DNA of 64,000 nt from Microbacterium album. GTDB lineage: Bacteria; Actinomycetota; Actinomycetes; Actinomycetales; Microbacteriaceae. The DNA lies in assembly GCF_014643695.1 (NCBI RefSeq), contig NZ_BMJY01000003.1:124001-188000 (forward strand), in the 5' to 3' direction. A model generated the notes under the pieces. That model saw only the letters and a program-made list of their open reading frames with translations, made no database searches and was not told the DNA's origin. Shown here piece after piece: positions 52,533-61,115 of the stretch (the stretch's first letter is position 1; each line of letters begins with the position of its first letter). Made by a program: the position numbers and the translations under genes.

Positions 52533-53900
52533 TCAGCCGACGACGTCGAAGTCGGCGCCGAGGGCCGTGAGCTTGTCGAAGAACTTCTCGTACCCGCGGC
52601 TGATGATCCCGACGCCGGACACTCGCGAAGTGCCCTCGGCGGCGAGCGCCGCGATCACGTGGCTGTAGCCACCGCGCAGGTCCGGCACCACGATGTCGGC
52701 GCCGTGCAGCGGAGTCGGGCCGTTGATCACGGCAGCCTGCTCGAGCTCACGCCGCGCCACGCGACGGTACGCACCGTCGAGCCCGCGCGGATGCACCGTG
52801 ATGTCCGCGCCCATCTGCACGAGCGCCTGGGTGAAGCCGAACCGGTTCTCGTACACGGTCTCGTGCACGATCGACTGGCCGTTCGCCTGCGTCAGCGCGA
52901 CGATCAGCGGCTGCTGCCAGTCCGTCATGAAGCCGGGGTGCACGTCCGTCTCGACGATGACCGGCTTCAGGGGCGTCTCGCCGCGGCGGAAGCGGATGCC
53001 CTCGTCCGTGATCCGGAAGTCGCCGCCGACCTTGCGGTACACGTTCAGGAACGTCAGCATCTCGTACTGGCGCGCGCCCTTGACGAAGATGTCTCCGTCG
53101 GTCGCGAGCGCGGCGCACGCCCAGGACGCGGCCTCGTTGCGGTCGAACAGCGAGCGGTGGTCGTAGCCGTGGAGCTCCTCCACGCCCTCGATGTAGATCA
53201 CCCGGTTCGGCTCATACGAGATGATGGCGCCCATCTTCTGCAGCACGCCGATGAGGTCCATGATCTCCGGCTCGATCGCCGCACCGCGCAGCTCCGTGAC
53301 GCCCTTCGCGCGCACGGCCGTGAGGAGCACCTGCTCGGTCGCGCCCACGCTGGGGTACGGCAGCTCGATGTTCGCGCCGTGCAGTCCGTCGGGAGCCGAG
53401 AGGCGGATGCCGTTGGGCTGCTTGTCGACGATGGCCCCGAACCGCCGCAGCGCGTCCAGGTGGAAATTGATCGGGCGATCGCCGATGCGGCATCCGCCCA
53501 GGTCGGGGATGAAGGCCTGACCGAGCAGGTGAAGCAGCGGGCCGCAGAACAGGATCGGGATGCGCGACGAGCCGGCGTGCGCGTCGATCTCCTCGAAGCC
53601 CGCCGACTTCGCGGCCGCGGGGTCGAGCACGAGCGAGCCCGGCTCGTCCCCCGCCGTGACGGTGACCCCGTGCACTTCGAGCAGCGAGCGGACCACCTCG
53701 ACGTCGCGGATGTCCGGGACGTCGCGGAGCGTGCTGGGGGTCTCGCCGAGCAGCGAGGCGACCATCGCCTTCGTCGCGAGGTTCTTCGCCCCGCGCACGT
53801 CGACCTGGCCCGTCAGCGGACGACCTCCGCGGATCTCGATCACGTCGCCCGTCGCGCGTGACGAGGCCCCGGGGGTATGCGCGTCGCCGAGGAGTGTCAT
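52533..53900 (-). CDS. murA: UDP-N-acetylglucosamine 1-carboxyvinyltransferase
   Basis: The 455-residue enzyme transfers enolpyruvate from PEP to UDP-GlcNAc, the first committed step of peptidoglycan synthesis. It has VRGAKNLATKAMVASLL at the N-terminus and the catalytic cysteine C137 in LGGCRIGDRPINFHLDAL, so it should be sensitive to fosfomycin. The inner repeat VETDVHPGFMTDWQQPL and the end ISRGYEKFFDKL are typical. The ATG at 53900 was chosen over an upstream frame extension because the family starts here. Confidence 0.95.
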   Translation of the reverse strand: MTLLGDAHTPGASSRATGDVIEIRGGRPLTGQVDVRGAKNLATKAMVASLLGETPSTLRDVPDIRDVEVVRSLLEVHGVTVTAGDEPGSLVLDPAAAKSAGFEEIDAHAGSSRIPILFCGPLLHLLGQAFIPDLGGCRIGDRPINFHLDALRRFGAIVDKQPNGIRLSAPDGLHGANIELPYPSVGATEQVLLTAVRAKGVTELRGAAIEPEIMDLIGVLQKMGAIISYEPNRVIYIEGVEELHGYDHRSLFDRNEAASWACAALATDGDIFVKGARQYEMLTFLNVYRKVGGDFRITDEGIRFRRGETPLKPVIVETDVHPGFMTDWQQPLIVALTQANGQSIVHETVYENRFGFTQALVQMGADITVHPRGLDGAYRRVARRELEQAAVINGPTPLHGADIVVPDLRGGYSHVIAALAAEGTSRVSGVGIISRGYEKFFDKLTALGADFDVVG

Positions 53901-53991
53901 GGGTGATGCCTCACTAGGGTGTCTCGCGGCGGTCGGCCGCATGCGATGCGAGGCATTGGCGGGGCCTCGGCTCAGGACTCAGGGCTCGGCC

Positions 53992-54588
53992 TCACGGAAC
54001 GGGTGTCGTCCGTGGCCGCCACGCCTCCCGGCGGGCCTCGAACTGCGCGATCTTTTCCTCGTTGCGCAGGGTGAGCCCGATGTCGTCAAGCCCTTCGAGG
54101 AGCCGCCACCTAGTGTAATCGTCGATCTCGAACCCGGCCGTGAAGTCCCCCAGAGTCGCGGTGCGCGTCGTCAGGTCGACCGTCATCTCCACGCCCGGCT
54201 GGGCGTCCATCGCCGCCCAGAACCGCTCGAGGTCCTCCTCGGAGATGACCCCCGTCAGCAGTCCCTGCTTGCCGGAGTTGCCGCGGAAGATGTCCGCGAA
54301 CCGCGGGCTCAGCACCACCTTGAAGCCATAGTCGCGCAGCGCCCACACCGCGTGCTCGCGGCTGGATCCCGTGCCGAAGTCCGGGCCGGCGAGGAGGATC
54401 GACGCGTCCCGGTACGGCTCCTGGTTCAGCATGAATCCGGGGTCCTGGCGCCAGCCCGCGAAGAGCGCGTCGTCGAAGCCGGTCTTGGTGACCCGCTTGA
54501 GGTAGACGGCGGGGATGATCTGGTCGGTGTCGACGTTGGACCGCTTGAGCGGCGCGGCGACGCCGGTGTGGGTCGTGAACTTCTCCAT
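53992..54588 (-). CDS. leuD: 3-isopropylmalate dehydratase small subunit
   Basis: The 198-residue small subunit of isopropylmalate isomerase in leucine synthesis has [32 protein letters not shown] and [14 protein letters not shown]. The ATG lies one base after the leuC stop, so the two subunits are translated together and share the leu leader. Between its stop and murA are 91 bases with no gene. Confidence 0.96.
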   Translation of the reverse strand: MEKFTTHTGVAAPLKRSNVDTDQIIPAVYLKRVTKTGFDDALFAGWRQDPGFMLNQEPYRDASILLAGPDFGTGSSREHAVWALRDYGFKVVLSPRFADIFRGNSGKQGLLTGVISEEDLERFWAAMDAQPGVEMTVDLTTRTATLGDFTAGFEIDDYTRWRLLEGLDDIGLTLRNEEKIAQFEARREAWRPRTTPVP

Positions 54589-54589
54589 G

Positions 54590-56071
54590 TCAGGCCTCCA
54601 CGCCGGTCGACGCGAACTCGGTGGGTGCGTCCGCGAGGTCGGCAGGGCTGGCCAGCGTGCCCCGGATCGCGGTGGCCGCCGCCACGAGCGGCGACACCAG
54701 GTGCGTGCGGCCCCCCTTGCCCTGGCGACCCTCAAAGTTGCGGTTGCTCGTCGAGGCGCACCGCTCCCCCGGCGCGAGCTGATCCGGGTTCATGCCGAGG
54801 CACATGGAGCATCCGGCGAAGCGCCATTCGGCGCCGAAGTCGGTGACGATCTTGTCGATACCCTCGGCCTCCGCCTCCAGGCGCACACGCGCGGATCCCG
54901 GCACGACCATCACGCGCACCCCGTCGGCCTTCTTGCGCCCCTTGATGATCGACGCGAACGCACGCAGATCCTCGATCCGGCTGTTGGTGCACGACCCCAT
55001 GAACACGGCGTCGACCGGGATCTCCTTCATCGGCGTGCCCGGCTTCAGATCCATGTACTCGAGCGCACGCTCTGCGGCGGCGCGCTCGTTGGGGTCCTCG
55101 AAGTCCGACGGCGAGGGCACGGCGTCGCTCAGCGAGACACCCTGGCCGGGATTGGTCCCCCACGTCACGAACGGCTCGAGCTCGTCCGCGTCGATGAACA
55201 CCTCGGCGTCGAACGCGGCGCCCTCGTCGGTCGGGAGGGTGCGCCAGTAGGCCACGGCGTCGTCCCAGTCCTGGCCCTTCGGGGCGTGCGGGCGACCCCG
55301 GAGGTACTCGAAGGTCGTCTCGTCGGGGGCGACCATGCCGGCGCGGGCGCCCGCCTCGATCGACATGTTGCAGATCGTCATGCGCCCCTCCATCGAGAGG
55401 GAGCGGATGGCGCTGCCGCGGTACTCGAGCACGTACCCCTGGCCGCCGCCCGTGCCGATCCGGGCGATCACGGCCAGGATGATGTCCTTCGCGGTCACGC
55501 CCGGCTTCAGCTGCCCCTCGACCGTGATCGCCATGGTCTTGAAAGGCTTCAGCGGCAGCGTCTGCGTCGCCAGCACGTGCTCGACCTCGCTCGTGCCGAT
55601 CCCGAACGCCATGGCGCCGAAGGCGCCGTGGGTGGAGGTGTGGCTGTCGCCGCACACGACCGTGATACCCGGCATCGTCAGCCCGAGCTGCGGGCCGACG
55701 ACGTGGACGATGCCCTGTTCCTTGTCGCCCAGGGAATGCAGGCGGACGCCGAACTCCTCGGCGTTGCGGCGGAGCGTCTCGATCTGGATCCGGCTCGTGG
55801 GATCCGCGATCGGCTTGTCGATGTCCAGCGTCGGGGTGTTGTGGTCCTCGGTGGCGATCGTCAGGTCGAGGCGCCGGACCGGGCGCCCCTCGGCGCGCAG
55901 CCCGTCGAAGGCCTGAGGGCTGGTCACCTCGTGCACCAGGTGCAGGTCGATGTAGATGAGGTCGGGCTGTCCGTCCTCGCCTTTGACGACGAGGTGGTCC
56001 TCCCACACCTTCTCTGCGAGAGTGCGGGGACGGTCCGGGATGCGGACGACATCACTCGTGGGGTTGCTCAT
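54590..56071 (-). CDS. leuC: 3-isopropylmalate dehydratase large subunit
   Basis: The 493-residue [4Fe-4S] enzyme has the aconitase-family core: [50 protein letters not shown], and [15 protein letters not shown] with the last two cluster cysteines. GAAGGAGA precedes the ATG. About 60 bases upstream is a leaderless 16-residue peptide rich in Leu codons, which indicates attenuation by leucine. The pair leuCD is on one transcript. Confidence 0.96.
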   Translation of the reverse strand: MSNPTSDVVRIPDRPRTLAEKVWEDHLVVKGEDGQPDLIYIDLHLVHEVTSPQAFDGLRAEGRPVRRLDLTIATEDHNTPTLDIDKPIADPTSRIQIETLRRNAEEFGVRLHSLGDKEQGIVHVVGPQLGLTMPGITVVCGDSHTSTHGAFGAMAFGIGTSEVEHVLATQTLPLKPFKTMAITVEGQLKPGVTAKDIILAVIARIGTGGGQGYVLEYRGSAIRSLSMEGRMTICNMSIEAGARAGMVAPDETTFEYLRGRPHAPKGQDWDDAVAYWRTLPTDEGAAFDAEVFIDADELEPFVTWGTNPGQGVSLSDAVPSPSDFEDPNERAAAERALEYMDLKPGTPMKEIPVDAVFMGSCTNSRIEDLRAFASIIKGRKKADGVRVMVVPGSARVRLEAEAEGIDKIVTDFGAEWRFAGCSMCLGMNPDQLAPGERCASTSNRNFEGRQGKGGRTHLVSPLVAAATAIRGTLASPADLADAPTEFASTGVEA

Positions 56072-56117
56072 GCGAAAACCGGTCTCCTTCGTGGCGGATG
56101 CAGGCCTGCGAGGACTC

Positions 56118-56153
56118 CGCGACGAGGTCGGCCTAGATCAGGGACTCGCCGCG
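56118..56153 (-). promoter_or_regulatory. Possible attenuator hairpin after the leu leader peptide
   Basis: On the minus strand CGCGGCGAG and CTCGTCGCG pair over nine bases with one G-U wobble, around an 18-base loop that contains the leader stop codon. Ribosome position on the leader would decide whether it forms. Confidence 0.45.
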
Positions 56154-56183
56154 GCCGCGAAGGAGAAGTCGAACGCACCGCAC
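56133..56183 (-). CDS. leuL: Leucine leader peptide
   Basis: A 16-residue frame, [16 protein letters not shown], starts with GTG exactly six bases after TAAGCT and ends in TAG. It contains three successive Leu codons, CTT CTC CTT, of which CTT is rare in this G+C-rich genome, and a fourth Leu near the end. It lies about 60 bases before leuC. The design matches ribosome-mediated attenuation: slow translation of Leu codons when leucinyl-tRNA is scarce would alter folding of the following hairpin. Confidence 0.6.
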   Translation of the reverse strand: MRCVRLLLRGRGESLI

Positions 56184-56189
56184 CCGGTC

Positions 56190-56195
56190 AGCTTA
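56190..56195 (-). promoter_or_regulatory. -10 element of the leu leader
   Basis: TAAGCT on the minus strand is followed by GACCGG and the GTG of the leader peptide. The -35 region is weak. The 109 bases to the terC stop hold nothing else I recognise. Confidence 0.55.
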
Positions 56196-56304
56196 ACACC
56201 CTGCCCGCACAAAGGGCGCGTGGCGCCCAGAGTGCCCAGCGGACGGCGGCGCGCAGGCCTGCCGCCTGGGCATTTCTCCGCGCCGTGTACCGCGGGCTCG
56301 CGTG

Positions 56305-57357
56305 TCAGCGGACCTGCCGTTCATCGCCCGCGCCGACGGAGTCGACGACCTTCGGCGCATCCGTCGTCTCCACCGCGGCACGCTTCTCGCGTGCCGCCGA
56401 GATGAGGCTGGCGATCGTGGCGACCGCCATGGAGGCGACGATCACGCCCAGCGACACCCAGTTGCCGATCTCCGGCGCCCAGTCGATGTGCCGGCCGTCG
56501 TTGATGAACGGCAGCTCGTTGACGTGCATCGCGTGCAGGAACAGCTTCACGCCGATGAAGGCCAGGATGAAGGCGACGCCGTAGTGCAGGTACTTGAGGC
56601 GCTCGAGCAGGCCGCCGAGCAGGAAGTACAGCTGGCGCAGGCCCATGAGCGCGAACAGGTTCGCCGTGAAGACGATGAACGGGCTCTGCGTCAGGCCGTA
56701 GATCGCCGGGATCGAGTCGATCGCGAACATCAGATCCGTCACGCCGATCGCCACGAACACCAGCAGCATCGGCGTGAAGAACTTCTTGCCGTCGACGACG
56801 GTGCGGATCTTGGCCCCGTCGTAGTGGTCGGTGATGTCGATGAAACGCCTCAGCACGCGCACCACGAAGTTCTCGCGCTTCTCGTCGTCGTGGGCCTTCT
56901 CGGGCATCGCCTGACGCACCGCGGTGTAGACCAGGAAGGCACCGAAGATGTAGAAGATCCACGAGAAGTTCTCGATCAGCGCGGCGCCCAGCAGGATGAA
57001 CGCCCCGCGCAGGACCAGCGCGATGATGATGCCCACCATCAGCACCTCCTGCTGGTACTTCCGGGGCACCGCGAACTGCCCCATGATCAGCACGAAGACG
57101 AAGAGGTTGTCGATCGAGAGGCTGTACTCGGTCATCCAGCCGAGGAGGAACTCCTGCGCCGGCGTGGCCCCCGCGACCATCCACATCACGAGCGCGAAGA
57201 TGAGCGCGAGCGTGACGTAGAAGGCGACCCAGAGCGAGGCCTCCTTGGTGGAGGGGATGTGCGGGCGCTTGAGGATGATAAGCAGGTCGAGGATCAGGAT
57301 CGTCGACAGGACGACCAGCGATCCGACTTCGAACCACAGGGGAAGGGCAAGGTCCAC
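56305..57357 (-). CDS. TerC-family membrane protein
   Basis: The 350-residue product has about eight membrane segments and the TerC/Alx pattern: EYSLSIDNLFVFVLIMGQF with the family's acidic residues in a membrane helix, and its counterpart VFVAIGVTDLMFAIDSIPAIYGL. Related proteins export manganese, often under a yybP-ykoY riboswitch, and such an element seems to precede this gene. The start is GTG with GAGAAAGG upstream. The last 50 residues are a polar cytoplasmic tail. Confidence 0.9.
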   Translation of the reverse strand: MDLALPLWFEVGSLVVLSTILILDLLIILKRPHIPSTKEASLWVAFYVTLALIFALVMWMVAGATPAQEFLLGWMTEYSLSIDNLFVFVLIMGQFAVPRKYQQEVLMVGIIIALVLRGAFILLGAALIENFSWIFYIFGAFLVYTAVRQAMPEKAHDDEKRENFVVRVLRRFIDITDHYDGAKIRTVVDGKKFFTPMLLVFVAIGVTDLMFAIDSIPAIYGLTQSPFIVFTANLFALMGLRQLYFLLGGLLERLKYLHYGVAFILAFIGVKLFLHAMHVNELPFINDGRHIDWAPEIGNWVSLGVIVASMAVATIASLISAAREKRAAVETTDAPKVVDSVGAGDERQVR

Positions 57358-57364
57358 CGCGGGG

Positions 57365-57372
57365 CCTTTCTC
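57365..57372 (-). promoter_or_regulatory. Ribosome-binding site of terC, possible target of the riboswitch
   Basis: GAGAAAGG lies about eight bases before the GTG. Its GAAAG is complementary to CUUUC of the last riboswitch stem strand, so loss of that stem could hide it. Confidence 0.4.
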
Positions 57373-57393
57373 ATGGAGGGAACGTCGAAGCGT

Positions 57394-57490
57394 CGAAAGT
57401 CTCTCCCCCGCGCGACCGCGGTGCGCGCCCGGGGTCCCACCGTCGAGATCCGTGATGACGAGCGCGCGCTGACGGGATACTCCCTCTCGC
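57394..57490 (-). ncRNA. Probable yybP-ykoY manganese riboswitch upstream of terC
   Basis: On the minus strand, CGAGAG (57489-57484) can pair with CUUUCG (57399-57394), closing stem P1. Just inside are GGAGUA on the 5' side (57483-57478) and GAGAGA on the 3' side, matching the conserved loops of the yybP-ykoY class (GGGGAGUAG and GCAAGACC). A middle stem begins with GCGCGCUCGUCAUCACGG. The likely promoter TATCCT (57502-57497) would start RNA at P1. Position before a TerC gene is the classic context. I matched it by eye to the consensus, not by a covariance model. Confidence 0.55.
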
Positions 57491-57496
57491 GGCTTC

Positions 57497-57502
57497 AGGA
57501 TA
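57497..57502 (-). promoter_or_regulatory. -10 element of the terC transcript
   Basis: TATCCT on the minus strand is positioned to start transcription at about 57490, the first base of the riboswitch stem. Confidence 0.45.
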
Positions 57503-57512
57503 CCGGCCTCGG

Positions 57513-57537
57513 CCCCGCGCGCGGGCCGCGCGCGGGG
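57513..57537. repeat. Perfect G+C palindrome with 12-base arms
   Basis: CCCCGCGCGCGG and CCGCGCGCGGGG are exact complements around one central G. It lies 11 bases upstream of the terC -10, where a -35 element would be, and 113 bases before the sigma factor gene. It could be a regulator site or a strong structure. Confidence 0.6.
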
Positions 57538-57650
57538 ACCCGGCGGGAGACGAGATGCCGCTCAGTGAGACGATCCGCGCCGTCGCGACATTCCTCGAGT
57601 GAGAGACAATGAGGCGGCCCGACCGGGGCCGCGGATGGAATGGCGGACGG

Positions 57651-58196
57651 ATGACGGACAGCACGAGCGACGCCGAGCTCGTCGCCCGCGCGGCGGCGGG
57701 GAGCGAGCACGCGTTCCGGACGCTCTATCGTCGGCACGCGCGGCCGGTGTACTGGATCGCGCACGGGCTGCTGCGCTCCGCGCCCGACGCGGAGGACGTC
57801 ACCCAGGAGACGTTCGTCGTGGCGTGGCGCAAGCTGGCCGGGCTGGAGCTCGCCGGCGAGTCGCTGCTGCCGTGGCTGGCGACGATCTGCCGCTTCCAGG
57901 CCGCGAACCGCCTGCGATCGCTGCGGCGCGCGGCCGCCGAGCAACTGGATGATCGTGCACCCGACACGGTCGACGTGGAGCAGCAGGTGGCCGACGCCGA
58001 CCTGGTCGAACGCATCCTGCGAGAGGTGAAGGGGCTGAGCGCGCTGGATCAGCGCATCTTCCGCCTGTGCGTCTCCGAGGGCTACGCGTACCGGACGGCG
58101 GCCGAAGAGCTCGGCGTCGCACACGGGGTCGTCCGCAACCGTCTCTCCCGCATTCGCACCCGGCTGCGGACCGTCGTGAGGGAGGAAGCCCAGTGA
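57651..58196 (+). CDS. ECF-family RNA polymerase sigma factor
   Basis: The 181-residue product has sigma region 2 (FRTLYRRHARPVYWIAHGLL, DAEDVTQETFVVAWRKL) and region 4 (LSALDQRIFRLCVSEGYAYRTAAEELGVAHGVVRNRLSRIRTRL, about residues 125-168). The ATG at 57651 fits the family; an upstream ATG at 57609 is less likely. The stop overlaps the next gene in GTGA, and its product may be the anti-sigma factor. Confidence 0.9.
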   Translation: MTDSTSDAELVARAAAGSEHAFRTLYRRHARPVYWIAHGLLRSAPDAEDVTQETFVVAWRKLAGLELAGESLLPWLATICRFQAANRLRSLRRAAAEQLDDRAPDTVDVEQQVADADLVERILREVKGLSALDQRIFRLCVSEGYAYRTAAEELGVAHGVVRNRLSRIRTRLRTVVREEAQ

Positions 58197-59326
58197 GCGC
58201 GAACGACAAGCCCGCCGATGCGGCGCCCGAGGCGCTGCCCGATGTCTCCGAGGAGACTCTCGAGCGCATGGAGGCGCGCGTCTTCGACGCGATCGCCGAT
58301 CACCGCGCCTCCCAGCACGCCCGGGGGCGGCGGAGGCGCCGCCTCTGGCAGGGCGGCGCCGTCGCCGCCGCGATCGTGGCGGTGGCGGCCGTCATCTCGC
58401 CGGCCGTGATGCAGGGCATCTCGGGGTCCGGATCCGGCGGCGCGACGATCGGAGTGACCTCGGAGGCGGGACCGGGCATGCCGGAGATCGTCCAGGTCCC
58501 GGCGGAGCCCGACCCGCTGTCCGGCGGGGACGTCGGCGACGGCGGGTCCGGTGCGGTCCGCGAAGACGCCGCCGTCTCCCCCGGCACGTCCTCGCCGTTG
58601 CGCGCGGAGACGGCGCGCGAGGTGGCCCGCACGGCGACGGCCGTGGTCGTCGTCGACGATGTCGAGCACGCCGCCGACGCCGTGGCCGGTCTCGCGGCCG
58701 AGCACGGGGGCTGGGTCGAGCAGCTGTCGGTGGGCGGCGACCGCCGGCTGGTCTCGCCGCACGGCGAGTACATGCCCATTCCCGTTCCCGACGACGGCGG
58801 GTACGTCAGCATCCGCGTCCCGGCGGAGTCGCTCGAGGCCGCCATGGCCGCGCTGGACGACCTGGGCGAGGTCTCCAGCAGCCGCGTGCACACGGAGGAC
58901 GTCACGACCCAGGCTCTCGACCTGCGGGCGCGCGTCGACGCGGCACGGGCCTTCGTGGAACGGCTGCAGGCCCTGCTCGCGGAGGCCGCGAGCGTGTCGG
59001 ACCTCGTCGAGGTCGAGACGGCACTGGCGCAGCGCCAGTCGGAGCTGGAGTCGCTCGAGCAGCAGCTGGAGCACCTCGACGGGCGCGTGACGATGTCGGC
59101 CCTCGCCGTCTCCCTGGTGACGGACGCCCCGCCCGTCGAGCCGGATCCCACGGGCTTCGCGGACGGGCTCCGCGCCGGTTGGAACGGTCTGCTGGCGACC
59201 GTGAACGGCATCGTGGTGGCGCTCGGCTTCCTCCTCCCCTGGGTCGCCGTGCTCGGGTTCACCGGCGCCGTCGTCTGGGCCGTCGCACGGCTCGTGCGCC
59301 GTGCCAGGAGGGCCAGGGACGGGTAG
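58193..59326 (+). CDS. DUF4349 membrane protein, possible anti-sigma partner
   Basis: The 377-residue product has a cytosolic N-terminus of about 50 residues (SEETLERMEARVFDAIADHR then an Arg-rich stretch), a first membrane segment near residues 54-74 and a Gly/Ser-rich linker. The DUF4349 domain (about residues 135-320) includes a coiled coil (SQSELESLEQQLEHL-type, Arg/Gln/Glu-rich), and a second membrane segment lies near residues 340-362. The two-segment layout and translational coupling to a sigma factor fit an anti-sigma or sensor role. Confidence 0.75.
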   Translation: MSANDKPADAAPEALPDVSEETLERMEARVFDAIADHRASQHARGRRRRRLWQGGAVAAAIVAVAAVISPAVMQGISGSGSGGATIGVTSEAGPGMPEIVQVPAEPDPLSGGDVGDGGSGAVREDAAVSPGTSSPLRAETAREVARTATAVVVVDDVEHAADAVAGLAAEHGGWVEQLSVGGDRRLVSPHGEYMPIPVPDDGGYVSIRVPAESLEAAMAALDDLGEVSSSRVHTEDVTTQALDLRARVDAARAFVERLQALLAEAASVSDLVEVETALAQRQSELESLEQQLEHLDGRVTMSALAVSLVTDAPPVEPDPTGFADGLRAGWNGLLATVNGIVVALGFLLPWVAVLGFTGAVVWAVARLVRRARRARDG

Positions 59327-59365
59327 GCTGATCCGATCCGATCCGGCACATCCGAGGAGGACACC

Positions 59366-61069
59366 GTGGCGTCATCCCGACCGTATGCCTCGAGGCCGTG
59401 GCTGTCCGCATACCCGCCCGGCGTCCCGGCGGAGATCGGCCCGGTGACCCAGACGCTTCCGGACATGCTCGATGCGAGCGTGGCGAAGCACCGCTCGCTG
59501 CCGGCGCTGGAGTTCTTCGGCCAGGTCACGACCTACCGGCAGCTCGCGCGCGAGGTCGACCTGGCCGCCGAGGGCCTGAGGCGCCGAGGAGTCCGCAAGG
59601 GCGACCGCGTCGCGATCGTGCTGCCGAACTGCCCACAGCACGTCGCCGCGTTCTACGCCGTGCTGCGGCTCGGGGCGATCGTGGTGGAGCACAACCCGCT
59701 GTACACGGCGCGGGAGCTTCGCCATCAGTTCGAGGATCATGGCGCCCGGCACGCGATCGTGTGGGACAAGACGTACGACACGATCGCGGGCTTTCCGGCG
59801 GACGTGCGACCGGACGTCATCGTGAGCGTCGACGTGACGGCGGCGCTGCCGCTCGGGAAGCGGCTGGCACTGCGGCTGCCGGTCCCCAAGGCCCGCGCAT
59901 CGCGCGCTCGGCTCACCGGCAGGCCTTCCGCCCGGCGCGTGCTGACCTGGGCGACGCTCACGGGCGGTCGCCGCCTGCCGCGACGCACGCCGCGGCCGGA
60001 GCTGGACGACATCGCGCTGCTGCAGTACACCAGCGGCACGACCGGCACCCCGAAGGGCGCCGTGCTGACGCACCGCAACCTGCGCGCCAACGCGATGCAG
60101 GGCGAGGCCTGGGTCCCGGGCCTGCGCGAGGGCGCGGAGACGTTCTACGGCGTGCTGCCGCTCTTCCACGCGTACGGCATGACGCTGTGCCTGACGTTCG
60201 CCCTCAGCATCGGCGCTCGGCTCGTGCTCTTCCCGGCCTTCGATGTGGGGCTCGTGGCCGACGCCGCGCGCAAGAGCCCGCCGACCTTCCTGCCGGCCGT
60301 GCCGCCCATCTACGACCAGCTCGCGCGCGCGTCGACCCGTGGCCAGATCGACCTGTCCACGGTGCGCTTCGCGATCTCGGGGGCCATGAGCCTTCCCGTC
60401 GCGACCGTCGAGCGATGGGAGGAGGCGGCAGGAGGCCTGCTGGTCGAGGGCTACGGGATGACGGAGACCTCGCCCGTCGCCCTCGGCAACCCCATGGGGC
60501 CCTCGCGGCGGCCCGGCACCGTGGGCGTGCCGTTCCCCAGCACCGACATCCGGATCGTCGACCTCGACGACCCCGCGAAAGACCTGCCTCCCGGCGAACC
60601 GGGGGAGCTGCTGGTGCGGGGACCCCAGGTGTTCCAGGGCTACTGGCGGCGGCCCGACGAGACGGCCGCCGCGCTGCTCGACGGCGGCTGGCTGCGCACG
60701 GGCGACGTCGCGACCGTCTCCGCAGACGGCTTCGTGACGATCGTCGACAGGCTCAAGGAACTGATCATCACGGGCGGGTTCAACGTCTCGCCGACCGAGG
60801 TGGAGCAGACGCTGGAGTCGCACCCCGATGTGAGCGCGGCGAGCGTCGTGGGGGTGCCGCGCGGCGACGGGGGCGAGAGCGTCGCCGCCGCCGTCGTGCT
60901 GCGCGCGGGCTCCGGCATCGACGTCGAGGCCCTGCGGGACTTCTGCCGCACCCACCTGACCGCCTACAAGGTGCCGCGGCGCATCGTCGTCGTGGACGAC
61001 CTGCCGCGCTCACTCATCGGGAAGGTACTGCGCCGAGAGGTTCGCGCCCGGATCCTCGAGGACCGCTGA
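59366..61069 (+). CDS. fadD: Long-chain fatty acid--CoA ligase
   Basis: The 567-residue AMP-forming ligase has the P-loop YTSGTTGTPKGAVLTH, the adenylation motif GYGMTETSPVALGNP, and LRTGDVATVSADGFVTIVDR followed by the catalytic Lys region near the C-terminus (PRSLIGKVLRRE). GAGGAGG precedes the GTG start. It activates fatty acids for lipid synthesis or degradation. It follows the DUF4349 gene by 39 bases and may be cotranscribed. Confidence 0.92.
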   Translation: MASSRPYASRPWLSAYPPGVPAEIGPVTQTLPDMLDASVAKHRSLPALEFFGQVTTYRQLAREVDLAAEGLRRRGVRKGDRVAIVLPNCPQHVAAFYAVLRLGAIVVEHNPLYTARELRHQFEDHGARHAIVWDKTYDTIAGFPADVRPDVIVSVDVTAALPLGKRLALRLPVPKARASRARLTGRPSARRVLTWATLTGGRRLPRRTPRPELDDIALLQYTSGTTGTPKGAVLTHRNLRANAMQGEAWVPGLREGAETFYGVLPLFHAYGMTLCLTFALSIGARLVLFPAFDVGLVADAARKSPPTFLPAVPPIYDQLARASTRGQIDLSTVRFAISGAMSLPVATVERWEEAAGGLLVEGYGMTETSPVALGNPMGPSRRPGTVGVPFPSTDIRIVDLDDPAKDLPPGEPGELLVRGPQVFQGYWRRPDETAAALLDGGWLRTGDVATVSADGFVTIVDRLKELIITGGFNVSPTEVEQTLESHPDVSAASVVGVPRGDGGESVAAAVVLRAGSGIDVEALRDFCRTHLTAYKVPRRIVVVDDLPRSLIGKVLRREVRARILEDR

Positions 61070-61101
61070 GCCGGACGACGGCACCCCCGCGCCACCCTCG
61101 G

Positions 61102-61107
61102 TAGAGT
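61102..61107 (+). promoter_or_regulatory. Possible -10 element of the GH6 gene
   Basis: TAGAGT lies eight bases before the ATG at 61116, slightly longer than the usual leaderless spacing. Confidence 0.35.
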
Positions 61108-61115
61108 CGGGTGCC

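Noticed and set aside
53901..53991. Possible palindrome in the gap between murA and leuD
   Set aside because: The similar pieces are direct rather than inverted repeats, so no hairpin forms, and I could not assign a promoter with confidence.
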